Shown one piece after another: positions 43,926 through 53,753 of a stretch of 64,000 nucleotides of DNA. How positions within the stretch are numbered: position 1 is the first letter of the stretch; every line of letters begins with the position of its first letter. The translations under genes and the position numbers were made by a program. A model generated the notes under the pieces. That model saw only the letters and a program-made list of their open reading frames with translations, made no database searches and was not told the origin of the DNA. Source of the stretch: JADLHS01 sp020848635 (GTDB lineage: Bacteria > Verrucomicrobiota > Verrucomicrobiia > Limisphaerales > JADLHS01); assembly GCA_037044975.1 (NCBI GenBank), contig JBAOIL010000038.1:372001-436000 (forward strand), written 5' to 3'.

Positions 43926-46244
43926 ATGAAACCCATCACTCTTTTCGCGGTCGTGCTGCTGGCGGTGGCCGGATTCGGCGCGGGCATTTGGGTCGGCCGC
44001 CACGGCGCAAGAGCCAACGCGGCGTCTCCGGAGGCCGCCATCAACGCCGAGACCGCTTCGGCGCCGGGGAAACTTGTCGCTGCCAAGGAGAAGGCGAGAA
44101 CCGCCACCACCACCGCCGACAAGTCCGGCCCGCACCTGTCGCTTGCGGAAATCGAGACGGCGCTGACCGAACTAAAATCCTTGTCGCGCGCCAGGCGTTG
44201 GGAGCGCGTCAACGAAATCGCCAAGGCGGTGGATCCCGCTGATATTCCGCAAGTGCTGGCGTTGGCGACGAAGTTGCCCCTGGAATTGCCGCGTTCGTTT
44301 CGTTATGCGCTGCTTCCGCGTTGGGCGGAAGCGGATCCGCAGGCGGCGATGGAGTACGCGCATGGTTTGAAAAATTTCGACGATCGGCATCAGACTATTT
44401 TGTCCGTGCTGCGCGGTTGGTCGAAGATTGACCCGCAAAGCGCTGCGACGTGGATCGAACAATTGCCGCCGGGCCGGTTGCGCAATGAAGCCCCCGGGGC
44501 CATCGCGCGCGCGCTGGCCGAGAGAGATCCCGAGGCGGCTTTTGCAATGTTGAAGAACGCCAAAGCGGACCGCAACTACGGTAGCGGGGCGTATTACGAG
44601 TTGTTCGACGCCTGGGCCGCAACGGACCCGGCAACCGCCGCCATGCGCGCCGGTGAGATTCGCAACGCGCAGCAACGGGAGCAGGCGTATCGCAACATCG
44701 CTTTGCGCTGGGCGGAGCAGGACGTACCTGCCGCGCTCGCCTGGGCGAAAAGCCTGTCCGATGGCCGCCAGCGTTCAAGCATCATGGCCGCTGTGCTCAG
44801 TGCCTGGGCGGTGAACGATCCCGGTTCGGCTGCGAACGCGGCGCTGGCCTTGCCCGCCGGTCAGGCCCGCGACAGCGCCATCGGTTCGCTGGCGAGCCAG
44901 TGGGCGCAAAAAGACGCGGCGGCGGCAGGGGCGTGGGCGCAGCAGTTGCCGGAGGGGCATGCGAAACAAAATGTGTTGAGCAGCATCAGTTACCAGTGGG
45001 CGTCGCAAGATCCGCAGGCGGCCTTGGCCTACGCACAAAATCTCCCAACCGGGCGCAACAAGAACAATCTGATCTCGACCATCGCGCAGCAGATGTCGCA
45101 GCAGGATCCGGATGCGGCGCTGGTATTGGCTCAGAATCTTCCGCCAAGCCAGGCGAAAAATCAGGTGTTGGAGAATATTGTTTCCCAGGTTTCAGCGCAG
45201 GACCCCAAAAGCGCGGCGGCTATTGTCTTGAACCTGCCGGCAGGAAATTCGCGCAACAACGCTATTGCGCAGATTGCAAGCAGCTGGGCACAGTCGGACG
45301 TGAAGGAAGCCACGGATTGGGTGAACGCGCTGCCCGAAGGCCCCGGTAAGCGCAACGCGTTTCAGAGCCTCACCTCACACCTCGCCGAGAACGATCCGAA
45401 AGCGGCAGCAGAATTTGCCAGCACGCTCCCGGCGGGGGACACGCGCGACGATCTATTCAGCCGGGTCGCCTCCTCCTGGGCCCAGTTTGACATGAACGCG
45501 GCGGTCGAATGGACACAACAGTTGCCCGATGGCGCGGGCAAGGAGCGTGCGCTCAGCAGCCTCAGCTACCAATGGGCGCAAACGGATCCGCAAGCCGCCG
45601 CCGCCTTTGGGCTGACGCTCAAGTCCGGCACTGCGCAAAATAATCTATTGAACCAGGTCGCCTCCCAATGGGCGGAAACGGAACCGCAAGCAGCGAAAGA
45701 TTGGCTTGCGCGACTGCCCGAAGGGGACGTTCGTTTTAGTGCGATCAATGGTATCGCGTCGGGGTTGGCTAACACTTCCCCGCAGGAAGCGGCGAGTTTC
45801 GTCGCTTCATTACCGGCCGGAAAAGCGCAGGATAGTGCGGCGATCAATGTGGTTTCTTCGTGGGCAAATAGCGACCCGGTTGCGGCGGCGAACTGGGTGG
45901 AGCAGTTTCCCGAAGGCAACCTGCGTGAGAGTGCGATGCAACGCCTTATGAGCCTATGGTCGTACAACGATCCGGCGGGCGCCGGCAAATATCTGTCCGG
46001 CTTGCCGGAAGGCAAATTGCGCTTTGCGGCAATTGAATCCTACGTCAGTCAGAATTCACAACAGGCGCCCGAGTTGGCCGCACCGTTCGTGAACGAGTTG
46101 AAGGACGACAATTTGCGCTACAGCTCGGCCCAGAACCTCGCCCGCAGTTTGTTCGGCAGCGACCCGGTCGCCGCGGAGAAATGGGTGAATGGCCTGAACT
46201 TAACCGACGACCAGAAGATCCAGTTGCTCAAACTGAAGCCATAG
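43926..46244 (+). CDS. Exported protein of about twenty 32-residue helical repeats
   Basis: 772 residues; a signal/anchor (LFAVVLLAVAGFGAGIWVG), an Ala-rich linker, then from about residue 131 to the end a run of units about 32 residues long. The unit consensus is roughly W-A-x2-D-P-x-A-A-x2-W-x3-L-P-x-G-x2-R with a hydrophobic last position (examples SYQWASQDPQAALAYAQNLP, ASSWAQFDMNAAVEWTQQLP). Each unit looks like two helices, giving an alpha-solenoid. It is not classical TPR (34) or HEAT. It follows the DtxR-type regulator by 35 bases. Confidence 0.85.
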   Translation: MKPITLFAVVLLAVAGFGAGIWVGRHGARANAASPEAAINAETASAPGKLVAAKEKARTATTTADKSGPHLSLAEIETALTELKSLSRARRWERVNEIAKAVDPADIPQVLALATKLPLELPRSFRYALLPRWAEADPQAAMEYAHGLKNFDDRHQTILSVLRGWSKIDPQSAATWIEQLPPGRLRNEAPGAIARALAERDPEAAFAMLKNAKADRNYGSGAYYELFDAWAATDPATAAMRAGEIRNAQQREQAYRNIALRWAEQDVPAALAWAKSLSDGRQRSSIMAAVLSAWAVNDPGSAANAALALPAGQARDSAIGSLASQWAQKDAAAAGAWAQQLPEGHAKQNVLSSISYQWASQDPQAALAYAQNLPTGRNKNNLISTIAQQMSQQDPDAALVLAQNLPPSQAKNQVLENIVSQVSAQDPKSAAAIVLNLPAGNSRNNAIAQIASSWAQSDVKEATDWVNALPEGPGKRNAFQSLTSHLAENDPKAAAEFASTLPAGDTRDDLFSRVASSWAQFDMNAAVEWTQQLPDGAGKERALSSLSYQWAQTDPQAAAAFGLTLKSGTAQNNLLNQVASQWAETEPQAAKDWLARLPEGDVRFSAINGIASGLANTSPQEAASFVASLPAGKAQDSAAINVVSSWANSDPVAAANWVEQFPEGNLRESAMQRLMSLWSYNDPAGAGKYLSGLPEGKLRFAAIESYVSQNSQQAPELAAPFVNELKDDNLRYSSAQNLARSLFGSDPVAAEKWVNGLNLTDDQKIQLLKLKP

Positions 46245-46439
46245 GCGCAATCCACCATCCTGAAGATTTCATGGCGCACACGAGCCGCCGACCGCCGTTG
46301 CCGCCGACATGAGGAGGTGGAGGCCCCCGTCGCAAAGAGTCCGCCGCCGTATGTCCGCGGTGACCAAGTCGGTCCGGGATAGCCATGTCCGCCGAGATAT
46401 TGAAGTTGCTGCCGCAGTAAAATGTGGGGAGATTGCCAC

Positions 46440-47662
46440 ATGAACTTGCCGCGTTGGAATGACTCTGGATCATCCGCCTTTCAGTTTTCAACCAGCATCG
46501 GGACGAACTTCCGGTTCGTCCTCGTTGCCGCGCTCCTGTGGTTCGCCCCGGACTCGCCGATGTTCGCCGCCGAGACGGACGCTCCGCCGAAACGGATCCG
46601 CGGGGAAGTTATCATCAACCGCACCGCCGCACCCTGGGAATCGCAGCAAGTCCAGGAGCCATGCATTCTGCCCAATCCAAAGGACCCGACCCGCCTCGTG
46701 ATGTTTTACTCGGGCGTGCCCGCGACCAACCGGAATACGTGCTTCATCGGCAAGGCGTGGGCCCTCAAATCCGACCCGTTCACTTGGCATCAGGACGAGC
46801 ACAACCCGGTGTTCAGCCCCGGGAAATCAGGCTGGGATTCCGGGAGCATCCGGCTCGATGCCGTGCTCTACCTTGCGGAGGAGGATGCCTACTACATTTA
46901 CTATTCCGGCACCACCGGCTCGATCCAGGATCGCATCGGGCTGGCCATTTGCCCAGTTGGGACCGACGGCTATTCCGGGATTACGCCGCCGGCCATCCAA
47001 CGCGTCGGTACGCAACCGGTGCTCGCGCCGGAGCCGGCGGCGCCGTATTACGAGGAGATGGCCTCGCAGGCGGCGGTGTTGCGCGAGTGGAATGAACAGG
47101 AGCAGCGCTGGGACTGGTTCATGTATTACTCCTACCGCGGCAAGGATGGCATTCTTCCCGGCCTCCGGCTGGCGACCTCGCATGACGGGAAAACCTGGAT
47201 GCGCCATTTCAACGAAAAGGATCCGCGTGGCATGGGCCAAATCTTCCCGTCCACCCCGGCGCCTACTACGAGTGGCATCAAGTTTTCAAAATCGGCGACA
47301 CCTACTTGCTCTCCATCGAGGTCGGCATCGCGGCCGGCAAACGCTGGCGGCCCGTCATGGCGGTGAGCAAACACCCTACCACCGGCTGGGCGCAGACCGA
47401 TGTGGATGCCGTGCTCCAGACGAAGTGGGAGGGATTGTATCGTGATACCACGATTTACCACGTCGCCACACCTGCGTTTTATCAGCTCGGAGGCAAGTGG
47501 TATCTCTACACGCAGGCCTGCCCGCTGCCCGGCAACGGCAACTACATTGACGGCCACTGGGACCTGTGGTGTTTCGCTTGTGACCGCCGGATTCCGACGC
47601 TGCCCGGTTATGAAAGCATCTATGTCCCCGGCCCGCCCACAGCCGGGGCCGCCGGGCGTTGA
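46440..47662 (+). CDS. Exported five-bladed-propeller glycosidase-like protein (GH43/GH130 type, frameshifted)
   Basis: Starts MNLPRWNDSG with a signal-like FRFVLVAALLWFAPDSPMFA. Blades show VQEPCILPNPKDPTRLVMFY, SGWDSGSIRLDAVLYLAEED, AYYIYYSGTTGSIQDRIGLA and RWDWFMYYSYRGKDGILPGL, typical of GH43/GH130/GH32-like propellers. The first frame fails at 47254-47259 (CCCCGG, one G apparently missing). The next frame continues YYEWHQVFKIGDTYLLSIEV to 47662 with the last blade (FYQLGGKWYLYTQACPLPG). Exact family is uncertain. Confidence 0.75.
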
Positions 47663-47700
47663 CGGCGCGAGGGGGGGCATGCGCGGGTTGGAGCCGGGAT

Positions 47701-50529
47701 TCAGCGTTGGGCCGCCCCCGTCGCGCCGAGCGTGTTGATCGCATGCTGCAGCCGGCGCTCGATGGCTTTCTGCCGTTCGGGTGAAAGAATCTTTCCGCCC
47801 CCCAGTTCGCGAACGTAGAAGCTGTCAATCGCGGCGCCCTTCTCCGTGCAGATGCGTGCGGTCGAAATGTCCAGTTCCACGTCCGTCAGGGTCCGGGCGA
47901 GGGTATAAAGCAATCCGATGCGATCTTCCGTCTCGATCTGGACGAACGTGCGCGTGTCGGAGGCGGCGTTGTCGAAAACAATTTGCGTCGGGATGCGTTC
48001 CCCGCTGTAAGCCTGGTAGAGCGGGTGGGAAATTTTCTGGCGGGCGATCAGCGCCGTCAGATTCACCGAGTCGTCCGCCAGCACCTCCGTCAACACCCGT
48101 TCGAACTGATCGCGCTGTTCGACGGTGGCCAGTTTGCCGGTGAACGCGTCGGTGACGAAGAATTTGTCCAGCGCCACCCCGTCGCTCCGCGTGAAGATCT
48201 GGGCGCTGAGAATGTTCAATCCCACCGCACTCAGGGCGCCGGCCATTTTGCTGAACAGTCCCGCGCGATCCCAGGTGCAGACGCGCACGACGCTGTAGCC
48301 GCGATCCGGCTCGTTGTGCAGGTTCGCCACGGGCGCGAGCGGCTGCTCGTCCTCGACGACTTGCAGCCGCATGAAACGATGGGCGAGGATGATGTCGTCG
48401 TGGATTTCCCGCGCGGAGTGAATCTGAAAATAGCGCGGGGGCAGCGCGCCAAAGTGGGCCGTGAGTTCCTCGTCGGCGATGGCGGGCGGCAGCAGTTCCC
48501 GAACCTCCGCCAGCAGCATTTCGCGCTGTTTCTCCTCGGCCCGGACGAACTCCGAGCCCCCGGTCAGCAGCGGCGCGGCGCGCTGGTGCAGTTGCCAGAG
48601 CAGCAGGTCTTTGAAGCTGTTCCAAAGCTTGTCGCTCGTGGCTTGCGCATCCACAAACGTCAGCAACGTCAACAGGCCGAGGGTTTCCAGGGTTTCAATC
48701 TGTCGCGCAAAATTCCGGATCACCGATGCATCGTCGAGATCGTGCCGTTGCGAGATGACGGCCATGAGCAGGTGCTGCTCAATGAGCCGGGCGAGCGTGG
48801 CCATGGCCGGGCCATCGAGCCCCAGCCGGCGCCCGACGCGGGTCGCGAGCTTTGCGCCCACTTCGGAATGCTTGCCGTGACCGTCGGGTTTGCCGGTGTC
48901 GTGCAGCAACAGCGCGAGGTAGAGCACAAACGGGTGTTCGATTTGCTGGAACAGCGCCGCGTAGCTTTGATAAGGCGCGGCTTTCGCCTCCCAGATGCGA
49001 TCCAGTTGTTCCAGGCAGACCAGGGTGTGTTCATCGGCGGCATACTGGTGGTAGAACTCGTGTTGCACGAGACAGGTCAGCTTGCCGAACTCCGGGATGT
49101 ATTTGCCGAGGAGATCCACCTCGTGCATCGCCCGCAGGATGGGCGAGACGTTCCCGCGCTGGTTGAGGATGGTGAGAAAAGTCTCGGCCACGCGTTCATC
49201 GCGGAGGAATTCCCGATCCACGAGGGCGAGCTGCTGGCGGATCAGTTGGGCGAGGTCGGAATGCAGGCGCAGCCCGCGTTGTTGGGCGTGGAGAAAAACG
49301 CGCATGAGCCGGCGCGGCTGATCACGGAAGACCCGATTCGAGGTGGCGTGAATTTCGCCGTTGATGAATTTGAACCCGTCCACCGGTTCGGTCACCGCCT
49401 CGCGCGCGCGCGGCAGCAAGCGGCGCAGCGACAGCCGGGGGGGCGGCGTTTTGATGAATGCCATGCGCTGTTCCAGCGTGCGGGTGATGATGAGCACGTT
49501 GCGGGCATGCGTGTAAACGTCCCGCATGAACTTTTCGATGCGCTTGCTGGGGGAGCGATCGGCATAACCGAGCGCGGACGCCACCGCGGGTTGAAGATTC
49601 TTCGTCAGCGCATCCGAGGGCCGGGGAATCTGGTAATGCAGCTCCGTGCGCACGCGCAGGAGGAAATCGTAAGCGGCTTCCAATTGCTTGCGCTCGCGGG
49701 GCATGACGAGTTCGTGCTTTTCCAGTTCGGTGAGCGACCGCGTCCGGTATTTGAAGAACGCCATCCACAGCAGATTCTGGAAATCGCGCAGGCCGCCGCA
49801 GCCGTTCTTGAGGTTCGGCTCCTGCATGCAGGCCGAGTTGCCAAACTTGGTGCGGCGCGTGGCCTGGTCCTCCAGCCGGGCGGCGATGTATTTGTCCTCA
49901 TAGCCCACGACGCATTTGGCCAGGATGGTTTTCTGAAACTTCGCGAACAATTTCTCGTCCCCGACGATCAACCGCGCTTCGATCAGAGACGTCCGGGTCT
50001 CAATCCGGCGCTCGTCGTCCTTGTCGTTCGCCGCGGTGACGCATTCGGCGATGGAGCGGACGGCGTGGCCGGGTTTGAGGCCGAGATCAAACAGCGTGAG
50101 CCAGACGCCATCCAGGATTTTCTCCAGAATCGGCAAGGGTTTCGCATACCCGGCCACCTGACCTTCATGCAGGAACAGCAGGTCAATGTCGCTGTGCGGA
50201 TTCAATTCGCCGCGGCCATATCCGCCCAGGGCGACGACTGCGATGGGCGGAAATTCCTTCTGCGCCTGGGTCGAGAGGGTATTCACCGTGGCGCTCCACA
50301 ACGCCCGGATGACGCAATCAATGCTGGCGGACCGGGCCTGGCAGACTTCGAGTCCGCCCCCGCCGTTCTGATGGGCGAGCTTGACGCGGTGCATCACCTG
50401 TTTGAGGAAGGTGCGAAAGCGCGGCAACTCTTGGGCGGCGAGACGGCCCGGCGGCAGCGACAAACGCCCGGCCGCTTCAGCTTCGATTTTTTCCAGCAGA
50501 TCCTGCACAGACGGAGAGGTTGCGGGCAA
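47701..50529 (-). CDS. glnD: [Protein-PII] uridylyltransferase/uridylyl-removing enzyme
   Basis: 942 residues. The nucleotidyltransferase active site is VVALGGYGRGELNPHSDIDL (about residue 98), then GlnD-UR region KFGNSACMQEPNLKNGCGGL RDFQ-type, HD phosphohydrolase YLALLLHDTGKPDGHGKHSE, and two C-terminal ACT domains (CTWDRAGLFSKMAGALSAVG and TEDRIGLLYTLARTLTDVEL). It senses glutamine and modifies PII. The start is TTG at 50529; GTG at 50508 is an alternative. It is divergent from a sigma factor gene with 86 bases between. Confidence 0.95.
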   Translation of the reverse strand: MPATSPSVQDLLEKIEAEAAGRLSLPPGRLAAQELPRFRTFLKQVMHRVKLAHQNGGGGLEVCQARSASIDCVIRALWSATVNTLSTQAQKEFPPIAVVALGGYGRGELNPHSDIDLLFLHEGQVAGYAKPLPILEKILDGVWLTLFDLGLKPGHAVRSIAECVTAANDKDDERRIETRTSLIEARLIVGDEKLFAKFQKTILAKCVVGYEDKYIAARLEDQATRRTKFGNSACMQEPNLKNGCGGLRDFQNLLWMAFFKYRTRSLTELEKHELVMPRERKQLEAAYDFLLRVRTELHYQIPRPSDALTKNLQPAVASALGYADRSPSKRIEKFMRDVYTHARNVLIITRTLEQRMAFIKTPPPRLSLRRLLPRAREAVTEPVDGFKFINGEIHATSNRVFRDQPRRLMRVFLHAQQRGLRLHSDLAQLIRQQLALVDREFLRDERVAETFLTILNQRGNVSPILRAMHEVDLLGKYIPEFGKLTCLVQHEFYHQYAADEHTLVCLEQLDRIWEAKAAPYQSYAALFQQIEHPFVLYLALLLHDTGKPDGHGKHSEVGAKLATRVGRRLGLDGPAMATLARLIEQHLLMAVISQRHDLDDASVIRNFARQIETLETLGLLTLLTFVDAQATSDKLWNSFKDLLLWQLHQRAAPLLTGGSEFVRAEEKQREMLLAEVRELLPPAIADEELTAHFGALPPRYFQIHSAREIHDDIILAHRFMRLQVVEDEQPLAPVANLHNEPDRGYSVVRVCTWDRAGLFSKMAGALSAVGLNILSAQIFTRSDGVALDKFFVTDAFTGKLATVEQRDQFERVLTEVLADDSVNLTALIARQKISHPLYQAYSGERIPTQIVFDNAASDTRTFVQIETEDRIGLLYTLARTLTDVELDISTARICTEKGAAIDSFYVRELGGGKILSPERQKAIERRLQHAINTLGATGAAQR

Positions 50530-50615
50530 AGCGCGCGGGAATCAAGCGAACGCCGGGAGCGAGAGGGCGGCACAACCTTGTTCCCCGCGCGGTGTTGGCC
50601 TAATCTCAAGCGGTC

Positions 50616-51224
50616 ATGCCCGTCAATCTCGACCCAGATGCCGCCCTGATGCTGCGCGCCAGGCAGGGCGATGGCGGCGCTTTCACGGAGTTGGTTGAGA
50701 AATACAAGCAGCCGGTACTGAACCTCGCTTTCCGCACCCTCCGCGACCTGACCGAAGCCGAGGATCTGGCACAGAATGTTTTTGTCCAGGTCTGGAAAGC
50801 CGCCCCGCGCTATGAACCCACGGCGAAGTTCTCGACCTGGCTGTTCACCATTGCGCGCAATTTATGCCTCAACGAAATCCGCCGCCGCAGCCGGCATCCG
50901 GCGGAGTCGCTCGATCAAACCCGCGACGACGCGGACGACCAACCGCTGTATCAGGTCGAGGACAAGCGCGTTGCGCCCGCGACCGAGGAATTGCTGCGGG
51001 GCGAGCTGGTGGAGAAGGTGGATGCCGCCCTGGCCGGCCTGCCGGAGAACCAGCGCACGGCGCTCCTGCTGTGCCGGCAGGAGGATTTGAGCTACGAGGA
51101 AATCGCCGCCGTGCTGGGCTGTTCGTTGTCCGCGACAAAATCGCTGATTCACCGGGCGCGCGAAACCCTCAAACTCCAGCTCAAGCCGTATCTCCAAACC
51201 GGCGTCTGGGAGGAGAAGAAATGA
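50616..51224 (+). CDS. ECF-type RNA polymerase sigma factor
   Basis: 202 residues. Region 2 is VEKYKQPVLNLAFRTLRDLT, EAEDLAQNVFVQVWKAAPRY, FSTWLFTIARNLCLNEIRRR; region 4 is LPENQRTALLLCRQEDLSYE, EIAAVLGCSLSATKSLIHRA. It heads a module with a membrane protein and a DUF3106 protein. Its regulator is probably the protein at 51270. Confidence 0.95.
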   Translation: MPVNLDPDAALMLRARQGDGGAFTELVEKYKQPVLNLAFRTLRDLTEAEDLAQNVFVQVWKAAPRYEPTAKFSTWLFTIARNLCLNEIRRRSRHPAESLDQTRDDADDQPLYQVEDKRVAPATEELLRGELVEKVDAALAGLPENQRTALLLCRQEDLSYEEIAAVLGCSLSATKSLIHRARETLKLQLKPYLQTGVWEEKK

Positions 51225-51269
51225 CCGCAACTTTGGTGTCGCCGTGGTTTTTGAATGAAAGGTTTGGCT

Positions 51270-51766
51270 ATGAACCCTGATCCTGTTTATCAACGATTGC
51301 GCGAACTGGGCTGGCGGCGTCCGCTCACCGCCGCGGAACAGGTCGAACTGCGCATCTGGCTCGCCGCCCATCCGGAAGCGCAGGCGGAAGCCGAGGCCGA
51401 GGCGGCGTTGAACCAGGCGCTGACGCGGCTGCCCGCTGCGCCCGTGCCGTCGAACTTCACCGCGCGGGTGTGGCAGGCCATCGAGCGGGACGCCGTGACC
51501 AAAGTGACCCATGAGTCGCCGCGCCGGGTTTGGTGGTGGCGCGCATTCCTGCCTCGGTTGGCTGTGGCGACCGTGGTGGTGGTGGGGCGGGGCTGCTGGG
51601 TTACCGCCACCACGAGACGCTGCAACAGGTCGAATTCGCCAAGAGTTTTCTGGCCGTGGCGTCGCCGTCGCTCGCCGACCCGAAGGTGATCCAGGATTTT
51701 GAAGTGATCTGCCAACTCAGTCCGTCGGCCGCGGCGGACGAGGAATTGCTCAAATTGATGGAATGA
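51270..51766 (+). CDS. Single-pass membrane protein, probable anti-sigma factor (frameshifted)
   Basis: From ATG at 51270 with AAAGG just upstream: MNPDPVYQRLRELGWRRPL, an N-terminal helical domain (AAEQVELRIWLAAHPEAQAE) typical of anti-sigma factors, then RAFLPRLAVATVVVV leading into a membrane helix. The frame breaks at 51584-51587 (GGGG, expected GGGGG). The downstream frame gives GAGLLGYRHHETLQQVEFAK then LADPKVIQDFEVICQLSPSA to 51766. It overlaps the next start by four bases (ATGA). Anti-sigma role from position. Confidence 0.75.
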
Positions 51767-52671
51767 AGGTTTCGTCGCAAATAGCTATGCCGCGCGCGGT
51801 CGTCGGGGTGGTGGTTTGCCTGATGCTGAATTCAGCTTCCGCCTTCGCCGACACCAACCGCGTTGTTCTCACACCACCGCCACCAACGATGCGGTCACCG
51901 GTGGATGCCTTTCGCGTGCTGCTCGCGCTGCCAACGGCGGAGCGCCGACAGTATCTCACCAACCGTACGGTTGACGCGCAGCGGCGGCTCGTGGAAAAAA
52001 TCCACGAATACCAAGCGCTGACGCCGGAGGAGCGGGAATTTCGGCTCACGGCCACGGAATTGCGTTGGTATCTGCTGCCATTGATGAGCGCGCCGGCGAC
52101 CAACCGGGCCGCGCAACTGGCGCTGATCCCGGCTGGTCCGCGCGAACTGGTCGCCACACGCCTCCAGCAGTGGGATCAACTCCCGCCACCGGTTCAAGCG
52201 CGGTTGCTCACCAACCAACAGGCCGCCAGCTATTTTGCCAGCGGGGAAGCCGGGACGAATTTGCCAGTTTCGCCGGCTGACCAAATCCGACGAAAGTTGC
52301 AGGACCGCTTTAACCAATTGTTGGAGCTGACCGCCGGCGAAAAGGAAAAGGTGCTCCAGTCGCTCTCCGACGCCGAGCGCCGGCAGATGGAAAAGACTTT
52401 GGCCGCTTACGGGAAACTGCCGCCGGGCCAACGTCAGCAGTGCCTCCGATCTTTCACGCGGTTCGCCACGATGAGCCCCGCCGAACGGCAGGAGTTTTTG
52501 AAGAACGCCGAACGCTGGTCGCAAATGTCGCCCGCCGAACGCCAGGCGTGGCGGGAACTGGTGAGTAGCGCGCCAACCAAGCCGTCACTGCCGATTGTGA
52601 AGGTGCCAAAACCGCCAGTGCCCCGGCTGCCGACTCGCGCGACGCCGTCGGTCGTGACGAACGGGGGATGA
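51763..52671 (+). CDS. Exported DUF3106-type protein
   Basis: 302 residues with a signal sequence (AVVGVVVCLMLNSASAFAD). The helical body has repeated MSPAERQEFLKNAERW and MSPAERQAWRELV motifs, as in DUF3106, plus LTPEEREFRLTATELRWYLL. A Pro/Lys tail ends the protein. It overlaps the anti-sigma-like gene by ATGA. It may be the periplasmic counterpart of the LTxxQ-like proteins in the 6.3-8.5 kb sigma module. Confidence 0.82.
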   Translation: MKVSSQIAMPRAVVGVVVCLMLNSASAFADTNRVVLTPPPPTMRSPVDAFRVLLALPTAERRQYLTNRTVDAQRRLVEKIHEYQALTPEEREFRLTATELRWYLLPLMSAPATNRAAQLALIPAGPRELVATRLQQWDQLPPPVQARLLTNQQAASYFASGEAGTNLPVSPADQIRRKLQDRFNQLLELTAGEKEKVLQSLSDAERRQMEKTLAAYGKLPPGQRQQCLRSFTRFATMSPAERQEFLKNAERWSQMSPAERQAWRELVSSAPTKPSLPIVKVPKPPVPRLPTRATPSVVTNGG

Positions 52672-52756
52672 GACCAAGCGTCAATTGCCGAATCGGTGCG
52701 GCAGCGGTGCGGCAGCGGTGTTTATGACGGGCCGGACTACGGTGCGGTCGGGCGTG

Positions 52757-53632
52757 TCAGACCGGCACGACCGCGGTCCAGCAGTTTTCACCGAATTTTG
52801 CCTTGAATGGTTCCACGACGGCTTCCGCCAGCGAGGGTTGCTGGAAAAGGGCAAACGTGGTCGAACCGCTGCCGGACATGAGCGTGGCGGCGGCGCCATG
52901 GGCGCGGAGAAACGCCTGGTACATTTTCAGGATGGGGTATTTGTCCAGCGCGGGCGCTTCGAGCGAGTTGTAAAACTCCTGGCTCGCCGGGGCCAGATCG
53001 GCGGCTTGAAGCTGTTGGATCAATTTTCGCGCCCGGCCGGGCGTGCCGTTTTGCGCGGCGGGAAAGCGGGCGAGATTTTGATACGCCCACGGCGTTGAGA
53101 TGCCAAAACCGGGGTGGATGAGAAAAAAACTCGCGCCGCGCAGGGCGGGAAAAGGGGCCAACGCCGCGATGAGTTCGCCCCGACCGGTGGCGAGCGCGGG
53201 TTGGTCCTGCAAGAAGAAATTCACATCCGAACCCAGCGCGGCGGCCAGTTCGGCCAGTTTTGCGGCCGGGAGCGGCTGGCCAAACAATTCATTCAAGCCC
53301 AGCAGGGTCGTGGCGGCATTGCCGCTGCCGCCGCCCAGCCCGGCGGCGAGCGGAATTTTCTTTTCCAGGCGAATGCGGACCCCCTCGCGGATATTTCCCG
53401 CGCGCAGAAACGAGGTGGCGGCGCGGTGAACGAGATTGCCGGCGTCCGTCGGCAGACTTGGGTCGCTACAGGTGAGTTGAATTCCAACCGAGCCGCGGGT
53501 GAACGCGAGCTGATCGCAAAGGTTGACCGGGTGGAAAACAGTCTCGAGCGCATGAAAACCGTCGGGGCGCCGCCCGAGGATGTTCAGCAACAGGTTGACT
53601 TTGCAGGGGGACTTTTTTTCTAGCGCCGTCAT
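52757..53632 (-). CDS. ispE: 4-diphosphocytidyl-2-C-methyl-D-erythritol kinase
   Basis: 291 residues. SPCKVNLLLNILGRRPDGFH is the N-terminal substrate site, KKIPLAAGLGGGSGNAATTL the GHMP ATP-binding loop, LGSDVNFFLQDQPALATGRG the catalytic Asp region, and AATLMSGSGSTTFALF the third GHMP motif. It phosphorylates CDP-ME in the MEP isoprenoid pathway. An 85-base gap to the upstream DUF3106 gene contains a duplicated GTGCGGCAGCG. Confidence 0.95.
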   Translation of the reverse strand: MTALEKKSPCKVNLLLNILGRRPDGFHALETVFHPVNLCDQLAFTRGSVGIQLTCSDPSLPTDAGNLVHRAATSFLRAGNIREGVRIRLEKKIPLAAGLGGGSGNAATTLLGLNELFGQPLPAAKLAELAAALGSDVNFFLQDQPALATGRGELIAALAPFPALRGASFFLIHPGFGISTPWAYQNLARFPAAQNGTPGRARKLIQQLQAADLAPASQEFYNSLEAPALDKYPILKMYQAFLRAHGAAATLMSGSGSTTFALFQQPSLAEAVVEPFKAKFGENCWTAVVPV

Positions 53633-53678
53633 CGGTTTGATTTATCAACGTGGCAAATCGCGCCGGGGGACCAAAGAA

Positions 53679-53704
53679 AACGCGCCAACGGCAGTTGGCG
53701 CGTT
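53679..53704 (-). terminator. Rho-independent terminator of the TIGR04073-like gene
   Basis: AACGCGCCAAC and GTTGGCGCGTT form a perfect 11-bp stem with a GGCA/TGCC loop. On the minus strand it is followed by TTCTTTGG, about 50 bases after the stop of the lipoprotein gene at 53754. Confidence 0.75.
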
Positions 53705-53753
53705 CGGTAAATCTGGAAGTGGTTCGTTTGAGCTGGCGAACCCGCGCCGGCGG

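Noticed and set aside
47983..50649. 888-codon plus-strand ORF opposite glnD
   Set aside because: Shadow of glnD, whose catalytic, HD and ACT motifs are all intact on the minus strand.
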